This document shows, in pieces, positions 17,622 through 25,501 of a stretch of 64,000 nucleotides of DNA (its first letter is position 1; the number at the start of each line of letters is the position of its first letter). The stretch comes from an uncultured Clostridia bacterium (GTDB lineage: Bacteria; Bacillota; Clostridia; Christensenellales; Aristaeellaceae), in the NCBI GenBank assembly GCA_934663595.1, contig CAKUKM010000007.1, forward strand, positions 1 to 64,000, read 5' to 3'. A program made the translations under genes and the position numbers. The notes beneath the pieces are model-generated. The model did not search any database and was not told the origin of the DNA. It worked only from the letters and a program-made list of their open reading frames with translations.

Positions 17622-18333
17622 GCCCTTCCTCCTCCCACGGCAGCGGAACGTCGCAGAGAAAATCGCTCACCCGCTCGCGCCCGCAGAGGCGGAACGTGCA
17701 TTTCACGCCCAGCTTCGACGCGTCCATCAGGAAAACGCGCTTCTCCGCGCAATCGAGCATGCAGCGCCGCAGCGCCGTTTCCGCCTCCGAATGATCGCTG
17801 ATTTCGCCCTCGAGCGACACGCCCTGGCTCGAAAAGAACAGCATGTCCGCCGAAATTCCGCGCACGAACGCCTCCGCCGCCGAGCCGACAAACGCGTGGT
17901 TTTCGCGATTGAAGCGCCCGCCGGTGCAATAGACCGCCGCGTCGCTCGCGCCGAGCTCGTCGAATACCCGGTCGTTGTTGGTAATGATCGTAAGTCCCCG
18001 CTTGCGGGCGAGGTATTTCAGCATCCGGCGCACCGTGCTCGACGCATCCAGCAGAATCGTCGCGCCGTCCGGCACCATCTCCGCCGCGCGGCACGCAATG
18101 CGCTCCTTCTGTGCCGAATGCTCGCCATCGCGCACCAGCAGCGGCACCACGCTTTCGCCGCCCGCGGGCAATACGCCGCCGTGCACGCGCCGCAGCGCGC
18201 CGTCTTTTTCCAGAAGCGCCACGTCGCGCCGAATGGACGCTTCGCTGACGAACAGCGCCGCCGCGAGCTCGTGAATCGACATTGCGCCGCGCGATTCGAG
18301 GCGCGCGAGTATTTCCTGCTGACGCTCGGTCAT
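17614..18333 (-). CDS. DeoR family transcriptional regulator
   Basis: A 239-residue repressor type. The N-terminal winged helix begins TERQQEILARL and includes the recognition region VSEASIRRDVALLEKDG. The C-terminal DeoR sensor domain has the usual LDASSTVRRMLKYL and ITNN segments, which bind a phosphorylated sugar. It is divergent from the GDPD and glycerol-3-phosphate dehydrogenase genes, so a GlpR-like role sensing glycerol-3-phosphate is a reasonable inference. Confidence 0.92.
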   Translation of the reverse strand: MTERQQEILARLESRGAMSIHELAAALFVSEASIRRDVALLEKDGALRRVHGGVLPAGGESVVPLLVRDGEHSAQKERIACRAAEMVPDGATILLDASSTVRRMLKYLARKRGLTIITNNDRVFDELGASDAAVYCTGGRFNRENHAFVGSAAEAFVRGISADMLFFSSQGVSLEGEISDHSEAETALRRCMLDCAEKRVFLMDASKLGVKCTFRLCGRERVSDFLCDVPLPWEEEGHD

Positions 18334-18397
18334 GGCGAATCTCCTTTGCTCATTTTCGGCAAAAAACCTGCGTAAATTTCAAAAATCGCGCCGGGGA

Positions 18398-18426
18398 TTG
18401 ACAGAGCTGCCGCCGCGCGTTATATT
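18398..18426 (+). promoter_or_regulatory. Promoter of the GDPD operon
   Basis: TTGACA (18398-18403) and TATATT (18421-18426) with a 17-bp spacer, in the gap shared with the DeoR gene. Confidence 0.85.
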
Positions 18427-18478
18427 TATTTTAGCAAATTTTCCTTCGAAATTCAACCGCAAAAGGGAGGAGAAAACC

Positions 18479-19270
18479 ATGCTGCCCTATCAAAACACGA
18501 TTCCCGTCGCGGCGCATCGCGGCAATTCCCGCTTCTTTCCGGAGAATACGCTCGCCGCATTCCGCTCCGCGCTGGAGCTGAAGCCCGATATGCTCGAAAC
18601 CGACCTGCACATGACCAGCGACGGCCATCTCGTGATCATGCACGATCATCTGGTGGATCGCACGACCGACGGAACCGGCCTCGTTCGCGAAAAGACGCTC
18701 GCCGAAATGCGCGCGCTGGACGCGGGCGCGTGGAAGGGTGAGGAGTTCCGCGGCGAAAAGGTGCCCACGTTTGAGGAATTCCTGGATCTGGTCGCGGGCG
18801 TTCCCGGCATGTTGTATAATATCGAGCTCAAGGACTATCCTGCCGACAGCGGCGCGTTTGCCTATCAGTCCGCGAAAAAGGCGATCGCCATGCTGCGCGA
18901 GGCCGGCATTCTTTCGCGCTGCGTAATCAATACGTGGAGCGGCGTGCTGAACGAATGGCTCAGCGAGCAGTACGGCGAGGAAATCAAGATTCACGCCTAT
19001 TCGCCGCAGGAGCGCATGGGAGCGAATCAGAAGCGCTTCGTGTATGATTACGCCTATTGCGTCTGCCTGTTCGGCACGAAGAGCGAGCCGGTGGTGGACA
19101 AATCGATGTTCGATTTCGCGCGCAGCTACGGCGTGGAGCCGTGGGTGTTCTATTCCAAAGAGAGCGCCGAATTGTACGACGCGGCCATCGCGAACGGCGC
19201 GCGCCTGTTTACCGCAAACGACCCCGCGTGGGCGATGAGCTATTTGCGCGAAAAGGGTCTGCATCAATAA
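18479..19270 (+). CDS. Glycerophosphodiester phosphodiesterase family protein
   Basis: A 263-residue TIM-barrel phosphodiesterase that splits glycerophosphodiesters to glycerol-3-phosphate and an alcohol. The signature AAHRGNSRFFPENT holds the first catalytic His. LETDLHMTSDGHLVIMHD supplies the metal-binding Glu and Asp and the second His. No signal peptide is seen, so it is cytoplasmic. The start is the ATG of MLPYQN, with GGGAGGAG upstream; an upstream in-frame ATG overlaps the promoter. The next gene consumes its product. Confidence 0.92.
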   Translation: MLPYQNTIPVAAHRGNSRFFPENTLAAFRSALELKPDMLETDLHMTSDGHLVIMHDHLVDRTTDGTGLVREKTLAEMRALDAGAWKGEEFRGEKVPTFEEFLDLVAGVPGMLYNIELKDYPADSGAFAYQSAKKAIAMLREAGILSRCVINTWSGVLNEWLSEQYGEEIKIHAYSPQERMGANQKRFVYDYAYCVCLFGTKSEPVVDKSMFDFARSYGVEPWVFYSKESAELYDAAIANGARLFTANDPAWAMSYLREKGLHQ

Positions 19271-19285
19271 AAGGAGGAAACAGTT

Positions 19286-20338
19286 ATGGCAATTATTACG
19301 ATCGTCGGCTCCGGCATGATGGGCTCCGCGCTGGCCTTCCCGGCCCGCGAAAACGGCCACACCGTGCGCCTGGTGGGCACGCATCTCGACCGCGAGATCA
19401 TTTCGGCCTGCCAGAAGACGAACCGCCACCCCAAATTCAAGAAGGATTTCCCGGCGGGCGTGGAGTTTTACCAGATTGAGGCGCTGGACGAGGCGCTCGC
19501 GGGCGCGGATCTCGTGATCGGCGGCGTGAGCAGCTTCGGCGTGGAATGGTTCGGCGAGAACGTGCTTCCGCATATCGCAGACGGCACGAAGGTGCTGACC
19601 GTGACCAAGGGCCTTCAGGATACGCCCGACGGAAAGCTGATTCCGTATCCCTACCTGTGGAAGGAAAAGGTCGAGGCGCTCGGCAAGAAGCTTTCGCTGA
19701 ACGCCGTCGGCGGCCCGTGCACCAGCTACGAGCTCGTCGCGCACGACCAGACCGAGGTCGCGTTCTGCGGCTGGAACATGGCGGATCTGGAAGAGATCAA
19801 GGTGCTGATGCAGACGGATTACTACCACATCAGCCTGTCGACCGACGTGGTCGGCATCGAAAGCGCCGTCGCGCTCAAGAACGGCTACGCGCTGGGCATC
19901 GCGCTCACGATCGGCCTGAATCAGCGCGCGTTCGGCGTCGACAGCGAGCTGCATTTCAATTCGCAGGCGGCGGTGTTCGGTCAGAGCGTTCGCGAGATGT
20001 ACAAGCTGCTCAAGCTTCAGGGCGCGGGCACGCTGGACAATCTCTGCGTGGGCGCGGGCGATCTGTACGTCACCGTATACGGCGGCCGCACGCGCCTGGT
20101 GGGCATCCTGCTCGGCCGCGGCCTGGACGTGGACGAGGCGAAGGCCGAATTGAACGGCGTGACGCTGGAATCGCTGGTCGTGGCCGGACGCGTTGCGCGC
20201 GCCGTGCGCGCCCGCGCAGCCGCCGGAACGCTCGATGCGGGCGAATTCCCGCTGCTGATGCATATCGACGACATCCTCACCAACCACGCGGCGGTCAATA
20301 TCCCGTGGGAGAAGTTCACGTTCGTGGAAAACAGGTAA
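19286..20338 (+). CDS. NAD(P)-dependent glycerol-3-phosphate dehydrogenase, GpsA-like
   Basis: A 350-residue dehydrogenase interconverting glycerol-3-phosphate and dihydroxyacetone phosphate. The Rossmann loop is VGSGMMGSALAF. The catalytic Lys lies in ALKNGYALGIAL, and the substrate-binding GAGDLYVT segment is present. AAGGAGG precedes the ATG, 15 nt after the phosphodiesterase stop. It differs from standard GpsA at several motifs, and its position with a GDPD suggests a catabolic paralogue rather than the lipid-synthesis enzyme. That is inference. Confidence 0.85.
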   Translation: MAIITIVGSGMMGSALAFPARENGHTVRLVGTHLDREIISACQKTNRHPKFKKDFPAGVEFYQIEALDEALAGADLVIGGVSSFGVEWFGENVLPHIADGTKVLTVTKGLQDTPDGKLIPYPYLWKEKVEALGKKLSLNAVGGPCTSYELVAHDQTEVAFCGWNMADLEEIKVLMQTDYYHISLSTDVVGIESAVALKNGYALGIALTIGLNQRAFGVDSELHFNSQAAVFGQSVREMYKLLKLQGAGTLDNLCVGAGDLYVTVYGGRTRLVGILLGRGLDVDEAKAELNGVTLESLVVAGRVARAVRARAAAGTLDAGEFPLLMHIDDILTNHAAVNIPWEKFTFVENR

Positions 20339-20387
20339 ATAGGCAACCAGCGCGGCCCATCGGCAGGTCGCGCCGGTTCTCCATTTT

Positions 20388-20419
20388 AAAAGCGCCCTTC
20401 CCGCAGGAGAGGCGCTTTT
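20388..20419. terminator. Bidirectional terminator between convergent genes
   Basis: AAAAGCGCC / GGCGCTTTT with a 14-nt loop, between the dehydrogenase (plus) and the MntR-like gene (minus). A and T runs on both sides make it usable in both directions. Confidence 0.85.
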
Positions 20420-20424
20420 GAAGC

Positions 20425-20802
20425 CTATTTGTGCTCGATATGGGTTTCGACATGCCTTTTGAGAGCCTCGTAGGTCTGCTCGCTTAAATCGTGCTCCACC
20501 TTGCAGGCATCCTCGCGCGCGGTCTCTTCGTCCACGCCGAGAGAGATAAAATAGTGGGTCAGCGTCTTGTGCCGCTCGTAAATGCGGTTCGCCACCTCCA
20601 TGCCCTTGTCGGTCAGCGTAATCAGGCCCTCTTTATCCATGGTGATATAGCCGTTTTCGCGCAGCCGCTTCGTCGCGTAGCTCACGCTGGGCTTCGTAAC
20701 GCCCAGCTCCGCAGCGATGTCGATCGAGCGGATATAGCCGTGCTGCTCCTTCATCATCAGCATTGCCTCGAGATAATCCTCGGACGATTCCAGTATTCGC
20801 AT
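20425..20802 (-). CDS. DtxR/MntR family metal-dependent transcriptional regulator
   Basis: A 125-residue metalloregulator of MntR size, without the SH3-like third domain. Winged helix: SIDIAAELGVTKPSVSYATKRL. Metal ligands of the family are present: the N-terminal Asp/Glu pair in EDYLEAM, the His in YERHKTLTHYF, and the E..CKVEHD segment. With bound Fe(II) or Mn(II) it should repress uptake genes. It lies at the edge of the iron island and is the best candidate for reading the six operator-like motifs at 22127-22397. Confidence 0.93.
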   Translation of the reverse strand: MRILESSEDYLEAMLMMKEQHGYIRSIDIAAELGVTKPSVSYATKRLRENGYITMDKEGLITLTDKGMEVANRIYERHKTLTHYFISLGVDEETAREDACKVEHDLSEQTYEALKRHVETHIEHK

Positions 20803-20825
20803 TGATTCACCTGCTTTCTCCTTTT

Positions 20826-20854
20826 AGATTAACACACTCTTTGCTTAAAGTCAA
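20826..20854 (-). promoter_or_regulatory. Promoter of the MntR-like gene
   Basis: Minus strand TTGACT (20849-20854) and TAATCT (20826-20831) with a 17-bp spacer. Confidence 0.75.
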
Positions 20855-20868
20855 GCCGAGATATCAAA

Positions 20869-20899
20869 CATTCGCCGGCTGAATGCGAGCCGGCGAATG
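20869..20899 (-). terminator. Stem-loop after the flavodoxin operon
   Basis: CATTCGCCGGCT / AGCCGGCGAATG, a perfect 12-bp stem with a 7-nt loop, 130 bp beyond the small ORF at 21029. The tail is not U-rich. The rest of 20900-21028 shows no other feature. Confidence 0.5.
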
Positions 20900-21028
20900 G
20901 CAAACAGTATGCGCTTATCCCCGCAGGATTGGTTTTTTTAGCGTTCAAAGGTTGGAAGTAAGTTTGAGCATCTCTGGTAAGGAAGAAGGAGGTGGTTCGG
21001 GGAGTCCGCGGCACTGGTTTTGCTGAAT

Positions 21029-21130
21029 TTATCCTCGGGAGAGCAGAGAAAACGCGATCAGAATCAGCGCGACCCACCCGAGAAGCTCTAGTTTATGAAT
21101 CAGCCTCTGCCTCATAGCGAGCAGGCGCAT
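21029..21130 (-). CDS. Candidate small membrane protein, 33 residues
   Basis: An ATG three bases after the flavodoxin stop codon opens a 33-codon frame. It has a basic N-terminus (MRLLAMRQRLIHK), a single hydrophobic segment (LELLGWVALILIAFSLL) and an SRG end, the shape of an inside-positive single-pass micropeptide. The spacing fits translational coupling to flavodoxin. There is only a weak ribosome site. I recognise no family. It could be chance, but position and composition argue for a real peptide. Confidence 0.45.
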   Translation of the reverse strand: MRLLAMRQRLIHKLELLGWVALILIAFSLLSRG

Positions 21131-21133
21131 GCG

Positions 21134-21535
21134 TTACATCGCCTTCGCGAGATTTTCGCACGCACTGAGCGCGTCGTCGTCCGGCGCTTCCTGGCAGATG
21201 ACGCTGTCGCAGATGAGCTCGGCGCCCGCCGCGCGGCAATCGTCTTCCCAGCTGCGCATCCATTCGCCGTCGCCCCAGCCGTAGGAGCCGAACAGCGCCA
21301 CGCGCTTGCCCTTCAAAAGCGGCTTCATTTCGTCGAACGCGGGCTGGACGATCTCCTCCTCCAGCACCTCCGCGCCCATCGCCGGGCAGCCGAGCGCGAG
21401 CACGTCGTAATCCGCGGCCTTCGCGGGGGTGAATTCATCGAACGTAATCAGCTCCGCGCCCGCGACGCTTGCGATCTTCTCCGCCATGGCCTGCGTATTG
21501 CCGGTTCCACTGTAGTAAATCACTGCTTTCTTCAT
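21134..21535 (-). CDS. Flavodoxin
   Basis: A 133-residue short-chain flavodoxin, an FMN electron carrier that can replace ferredoxin when iron is scarce. The phosphate-binding loop YYSGTGNTQAMAEKI is at the N-terminus. ALGCPAMGAEVLEE and FGSYGWGDGEW hold the residues that flank the flavin. The ATG of MKKAVI follows GGAGG at 9 nt; longer upstream frames are not supported. It is 29 nt after the DUF3793 gene and shares its iron-type control region. Confidence 0.94.
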   Translation of the reverse strand: MKKAVIYYSGTGNTQAMAEKIASVAGAELITFDEFTPAKAADYDVLALGCPAMGAEVLEEEIVQPAFDEMKPLLKGKRVALFGSYGWGDGEWMRSWEDDCRAAGAELICDSVICQEAPDDDALSACENLAKAM

Positions 21536-21564
21536 ATTAGATAGCCTCCGATTCAATTTGTATG

Positions 21565-22110
21565 TCAAGCGGCTACGGTCAGCCGCGCAACACCATATCC
21601 GCGCGCATAGCAGCGCAGGTAAACATCCCGGCACTTGCGATACAGCGCAAAGGTCTTTCTCGCCGCCGCTTCGTTCGTGTACGCCTTCCAGCATCCGGTC
21701 AGCGGGCAATTTTCGCCCTTGTTGCGGATGAATGCGATCACGTCCGCCAGCGGGTAATCCAGAAACACGCCGATTTCATGCGGAAACGATTCCGGACACG
21801 CCCGCGATTTCAGCATCGCGATGCACGATTCCAGATCCGTGCGCTCATAGCCGCGCTCCTTCAGAAACGCCTGCACGTCCGCGCGCGCCAGCCGCTCGTT
21901 CAGCATGCCCGGCCGCAGCACGTATACCAGCGTTCCCCGCGCGCAGGTTCGCAGCGGGATTACACACACACCCTTTCCATTCATTGCCGCATTGGCCGAA
22001 TCAATGTCCTCGGCCGTGCACGAAGCGTGGAAAAACAGACTTCCGCACTTGTGGCCCGCCAGCGTCGCCGCGCAATGGCGAATGATCGCTTCTTCAAATG
22101 ACTGCGACAT
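21565..22110 (-). CDS. DUF3793 family protein
   Basis: A 181-residue protein that resembles the DUF3793 family of Clostridia, which often neighbours flavodoxin and feo genes. Seen here: HKCGSLFFH near the N-terminus, the ESCIAMLKSRACPESFPHEIG region, and LADVIAFIRNKGENCPLTGCW, with several Cys that could bind metal or a cofactor. The function is unknown. The ATG of MSQSFE lies 6 nt after AGGAGG. It is the first gene of the operon that continues to flavodoxin. Confidence 0.8.
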   Translation of the reverse strand: MSQSFEEAIIRHCAATLAGHKCGSLFFHASCTAEDIDSANAAMNGKGVCVIPLRTCARGTLVYVLRPGMLNERLARADVQAFLKERGYERTDLESCIAMLKSRACPESFPHEIGVFLDYPLADVIAFIRNKGENCPLTGCWKAYTNEAAARKTFALYRKCRDVYLRCYARGYGVARLTVAA

Positions 22111-22197
22111 GGCGTGCCTCCTGCTAGTTAGATATCTCAAACCGACCGGTCGGAAAATCGCCGGTCAGCCCGGCGTTAAATGTCTCTAACTGATGCT

Positions 22198-22226
22198 ATC
22201 ATACCAGACGCAGCGGCGTTTGTCAA
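22198..22226 (-). promoter_or_regulatory. Promoter of the DUF3793-flavodoxin operon
   Basis: Minus strand TTGACA (22221-22226) and TATGAT (22198-22203) with a 17-bp spacer. The operator-like motif at 22175-22190 overlaps the expected start site. Confidence 0.85.
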
Positions 22227-22299
22227 CCCGTCCGAATGTTAAATCCATGCGCATATGTGCCGTTAGAGATATTTAACATAGAAATTGCGCTTTTCCATA

Positions 22300-22328
22300 T
22301 TGACAGAATCGGTTAGAGATGATAAACT
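22300..22328 (+). promoter_or_regulatory. Promoter of the feo operon
   Basis: TTGACA (22300-22305) and TAAACT (22323-22328) with a 17-bp spacer. The motif at 22312-22327 occupies the spacer and -10 box, so a bound repressor would block polymerase. Confidence 0.85.
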
Positions 22329-22415
22329 AAGCCACGGTTGAAAGAGGTTAGTGCTCGCTAACCGTATTTTTCACCGCGAAGGTTAGGGAAATCTAATCGG
22401 AGGGGGATGCTAGGA

Positions 22416-22625
22416 ATGCCGCTGGCGATGGCGCAGGTAGGAGACGTGAACATCATTAAAAAGATCAGCGGCCGCGACGAGGTTCGCCAGCATTTGGCGG
22501 AACTGGGATTCGTGGTTGGCGAAGAGGTGCAGGTCGTTAACGAGATGGGCGGAAATCTGATTCTGTCCGTCAAGGGCGCGCGAATCGCGCTGGACAAGAC
22601 GATGGCGATGCGCATCATGGTCTAA
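22416..22625 (+). CDS. feoA: FeoA family protein (first copy)
   Basis: A 69-residue SH3-like FeoA protein, a cytosolic partner of the FeoB ferrous iron transporter. Conserved FeoA features include GRDEVRQHLAELGFVVGEE and the terminal KGARIALDKTMAMRIMV. An ATG nine bases upstream sits almost on the GGAGG, so the second ATG (MPLAMA) is preferred. It is the first gene of the feo operon and lies directly after the control region. Confidence 0.9.
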   Translation: MPLAMAQVGDVNIIKKISGRDEVRQHLAELGFVVGEEVQVVNEMGGNLILSVKGARIALDKTMAMRIMV

Positions 22626-22646
22626 AATGAGAAGGGAGAGGGACGA

Positions 22647-22868
22647 ATGAAGACGCTGAGAGATGTCAAGGTCGGAGAGCACGCTGTAATTGAGAAGCTG
22701 CATGGCGAGGGCGCGCTCAAGCGCCGCATCATGGACATGGGGCTTACGAAGGGCACGGAGGTGTACGTCCGCAAGGTCGCGCCGCTGGGCGACCCGATGG
22801 AGCTGACCGTTCGCGGCTATGAGCTGAGCGTTCGCAAGGGCGATGCCGAGAACATCGAAGTGCGCTGA
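22647..22868 (+). CDS. feoA: FeoA family protein (second copy)
   Basis: A 73-residue FeoA paralogue, 21 nt after the first, with GEGALKRRIMDMGLTKGTEV and a terminal RGYELSVRKGDAENIEV. Two different FeoA copies before FeoB are common in Clostridia and may form a mixed regulatory assembly on FeoB. Confidence 0.94.
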   Translation: MKTLRDVKVGEHAVIEKLHGEGALKRRIMDMGLTKGTEVYVRKVAPLGDPMELTVRGYELSVRKGDAENIEVR

Positions 22869-22900
22869 TCTGACTGATACTTGAAGAGGGGGAACAATCA

Positions 22901-25303
22901 ATGGCAATCAAGATTGCGCTGGCAGGCAACCCGAACTGTGGCAAAACCACAATGTTCAACGACCTGACCGGATCGAACCAGTACGTCGGCAACTGGCCGG
23001 GCGTTACCGTTGAAAAGAAGGAAGGCCACCTGAAGGGCGAAAAGGACGTTATCATTCAGGACCTGCCGGGCATTTACAGCCTGTCTCCGTACACGCTGGA
23101 AGAAGTCGTGGCACGCAGCTATCTGGTCAACGACAAGCCGGACGCGATTCTGAACATCGTGGACGCCACCAACATCGAGCGCAACCTGTATCTGACGACG
23201 CAGCTGAGCGAGCTGGGCATCCCGATGGTGATCGCGCTGAACATGATCGACGTCACCCGCAAGAACGGCGACAAGATCGATCTGAAGAAGCTGGGCGCAG
23301 CGCTGGGCTGCGAAGTGGTCGAGACGAGCGCGCTGAAGGGCGAGGGCTCCGTGGAAGCCGCGAAGCTGGCCGCGAAGATGGCGAAGAAGGAAGGCGTTCA
23401 CACGCCGCCTCACGTATTCCAGGGCAGCGTCGAGCACGCGCTGGCGCACATCGAAGACCTGATCACCCATCGCGACGGTCAGGAAGCGGAGCACCATCAT
23501 CACGCGGACGGCAGCGTCCATCAGGGCGGCATCGTGGCGGAAAACCTCTCCCGCTGGTATGCGATCAAGCTGTTCGAGCGCGATGAAAAGGCGGTTGCGG
23601 AGCTGAATCTTCCCGCCGATATCAAGAAGGCGATCGAAGAGATCATCGTCGGCTGCGAAAAGGAAATGGACGACGACTCCGAATCGATCATCACCAATCA
23701 GCGCTATGCCTACATCGCCAAGCTCATGGACACCTGCGTCAAGAAGGGCCGCAAGAAGGGCTCTCTGACCGTGTCCGACAAGATCGACCGCATCGTGACC
23801 AACCGCATTCTCGCGCTGCCGATCTTCGTGCTGGTCATGTTCGTGGTTTACTACATTTCGGTCACGACCATCGGCTCGATCGTCACCGACTTTACGAACG
23901 ACACGTTCGTCGCGGCCTGGATTCAGGAGCCTGTGATGGGATGGCTGGAAAACATCGGCTGTGCGGAATGGCTCGTCGGCCTGATCGGCGAGGGCATCAT
24001 CGGCGGCGTCGGCGCGGTGCTCGGCTTCGTGCCGCAGATGCTGGTTCTGTTCTTCATGCTGGCCATTCTGGAGGACGTCGGCTACATGGCGCGCGTTGCG
24101 TTCATCATGGACCGTATCTTCCGCAAGCTCGGCCTGTCCGGTAAGTCCTTTATCCCGATGCTGATCTCCTCCGGCTGCGGCGTTCCGGGCGTCATGGCGT
24201 CCCGCACGATTGAAAACGACCGCGACCGCAAGATGACCATCATGACCACCACGTTCATCCCCTGCGGTGCCAAGATGCCGATCATCGCGCTGATTGCCGG
24301 CGCGCTGTTCCACAACGCGGGCTGGGTCGCCACGGCGGCTTACTTCATCGGCGTTGCGGCGGTTATCTTCAGCGGCATCGTTCTGAAGAAGACCAAGATG
24401 TTCGCGGGCGATCCCGCACCGTTCGTCATGGAGCTTCCGAGCTACCATGCGCCGGCTTGGACGAACGTATTCCATTCCATGTGGGAGCGCGGCTGGAGCT
24501 TCATCAAGCGCGCCGGCACCGTCATCCTGCTGTCCTCGATCCTCATCTGGCTGACCTCCAACTACGGCTGGCAGGCGGAAACCGCCACTGCTGAGCCCAC
24601 CGACAACGAGCCGGTTGCGGCGGAAACCGTTGCGCCCGACGAGGCGGCCGCTCCCGCTGAGGAAGCTGCGCCCGCCGAGGAAGCCGCTCCTGCGGAAGAG
24701 ACCACCGGCAAGATGGTATTCGGCGCTGTAGACGATATGGACGATTCCATGCTGGGCCGCGTCGGCAGCTTTGCGGCTCCCATCTTCAAGCCCCTGGGCT
24801 TCGGCGACTGGAAGCCGACCGTTGCGACCGTCATGGGTCTGGTTGCAAAGGAAGAGGTCGTTAACGTATTCGGCGTGCTGTACAGCACCGATACCGATGA
24901 AATGGATACCGCAACGCTGCTGGACGAAGGCGACGAAGCGCAGATCGAAGAGGGCCTGTCCCCGATCGCGCAGGGCTTTAACGAGACCAGCAACGGCCAT
25001 GGCAAGCTCGCGGCGTTCGCGTTCATGCTGTTCAACCTCCTGTGCGCGCCGTGCTTCGCGGCGATGGGCGCGATCAAGCGCGAGATGAACAATGCGAAGT
25101 GGACCTGGTTCGCGATCGGCTATCAGTGCGTGTTCGCGTACTGCGTGGCGCTGGTTGTGTACCAGCTGGGCCTGCTGTTCATGGGCTGCGGCTTCACCGT
25201 TGCGACGGCGGCGGCAATCGTGGTTCTGGCTGTGATGCTCTTCCTGCTGTTCCGCAAGAACCCCTACAATGAGGAGCACCTTGAGCAGAAAGTGAGGGTA
25301 TAA
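22901..25303 (+). CDS. feoB: Ferrous iron transport protein B
   Basis: An 800-residue GTPase-coupled Fe(II) transporter of the inner membrane. The N-terminal G domain has the P-loop GNPNCGKTT (9-17), the DLPG switch II, NMID (G4) and an SALKGEG region. A helical spacer domain follows, then the membrane domain with the repeated Gate motifs (SSGCGVPGVMASR and a second near LLCAPCFAAMGAIKRE). Two additions stand out. A His cluster, EHHHHADGSVHQGG, lies at 197-210. An Ala/Glu/Pro repeat of about 40 residues (566-603) lies between membrane segments. It is the fourth element of the operon and ends 3 nt before the Cys-rich partner. Confidence 0.96.
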   Translation: MAIKIALAGNPNCGKTTMFNDLTGSNQYVGNWPGVTVEKKEGHLKGEKDVIIQDLPGIYSLSPYTLEEVVARSYLVNDKPDAILNIVDATNIERNLYLTTQLSELGIPMVIALNMIDVTRKNGDKIDLKKLGAALGCEVVETSALKGEGSVEAAKLAAKMAKKEGVHTPPHVFQGSVEHALAHIEDLITHRDGQEAEHHHHADGSVHQGGIVAENLSRWYAIKLFERDEKAVAELNLPADIKKAIEEIIVGCEKEMDDDSESIITNQRYAYIAKLMDTCVKKGRKKGSLTVSDKIDRIVTNRILALPIFVLVMFVVYYISVTTIGSIVTDFTNDTFVAAWIQEPVMGWLENIGCAEWLVGLIGEGIIGGVGAVLGFVPQMLVLFFMLAILEDVGYMARVAFIMDRIFRKLGLSGKSFIPMLISSGCGVPGVMASRTIENDRDRKMTIMTTTFIPCGAKMPIIALIAGALFHNAGWVATAAYFIGVAAVIFSGIVLKKTKMFAGDPAPFVMELPSYHAPAWTNVFHSMWERGWSFIKRAGTVILLSSILIWLTSNYGWQAETATAEPTDNEPVAAETVAPDEAAAPAEEAAPAEEAAPAEETTGKMVFGAVDDMDDSMLGRVGSFAAPIFKPLGFGDWKPTVATVMGLVAKEEVVNVFGVLYSTDTDEMDTATLLDEGDEAQIEEGLSPIAQGFNETSNGHGKLAAFAFMLFNLLCAPCFAAMGAIKREMNNAKWTWFAIGYQCVFAYCVALVVYQLGLLFMGCGFTVATAAAIVVLAVMLFLLFRKNPYNEEHLEQKVRV

Positions 25304-25306
25304 ATT

Positions 25307-25444
25307 ATGGCAACTGCAATCGTTGGCGGCGCGCTGGTAATCATCGTCGGCCTGATCATCTTCAAGATGATCAGAGATAAAAAGAACGGCAAATCGAGCT
25401 GCTCCTGCGGCGGCGATTGCGAACGCTGTAAGGGATGCCACTAA
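25307..25444 (+). CDS. FeoB-associated Cys-rich membrane protein
   Basis: A 45-residue protein. It has one transmembrane helix (AIVGGALVIIVGLIIF), a short basic stretch, and a cytoplasmic Cys-rich tail with five Cys in CSCGGDCERCKGC. Small proteins of this form follow feoB in many Clostridia and are thought to bind iron or an iron-sulfur cluster at the exit of the transporter. It starts 3 nt after the feoB stop. The ribosome site is weak, which suggests coupling to feoB translation. Confidence 0.92.
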   Translation: MATAIVGGALVIIVGLIIFKMIRDKKNGKSSCSCGGDCERCKGCH

Positions 25445-25453
25445 AAATCCACC

Positions 25454-25484
25454 GGGGGGATACGGACTCGTATCCCCCTTTTTT
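25454..25484 (+). terminator. Terminator of the feo operon
   Basis: GGGGGATACG / CGTATCCCCC with a 4-nt loop and six T. Confidence 0.93.
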
Positions 25485-25501
25485 GAAAGGAGGGAACGGC
25501 C

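Larger units (their letters stand above)
22127..22397. promoter_or_regulatory. Array of six DtxR-type operator-like motifs
   Basis: Six related 16-bp sites with the pattern GTTAG-N6-YTAAC lie between the divergent DUF3793 and feoA genes: 22127-22142 (reverse), 22175-22190 (reverse), 22262-22277 (GTTAGAGATATTTAAC), 22312-22327, 22347-22362 (palindromic arms GGTTAG/CTAACC) and 22382-22397. The second matches the third at 15 of 16 positions. One covers the minus-strand start site, one the plus-strand spacer and -10 box, and one abuts the feoA ribosome site. The pattern fits the TTAG/CTAA half-sites of DtxR-family regulators. Confidence 0.75.

Noticed and set aside
20829..21077. Minus-strand 82-codon open frame
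   Set aside because: It has no ribosome site or motif, and overlaps the MntR-like promoter and a stem-loop. The in-phase small frame at 21029-21130 is the better candidate there.
22898..25441. Minus-strand open frame of 847 codons opposite feoB
   Set aside because: It contains low-complexity Arg/Asp/His sequence and no initiation signal. FeoB on the plus strand has all family motifs.
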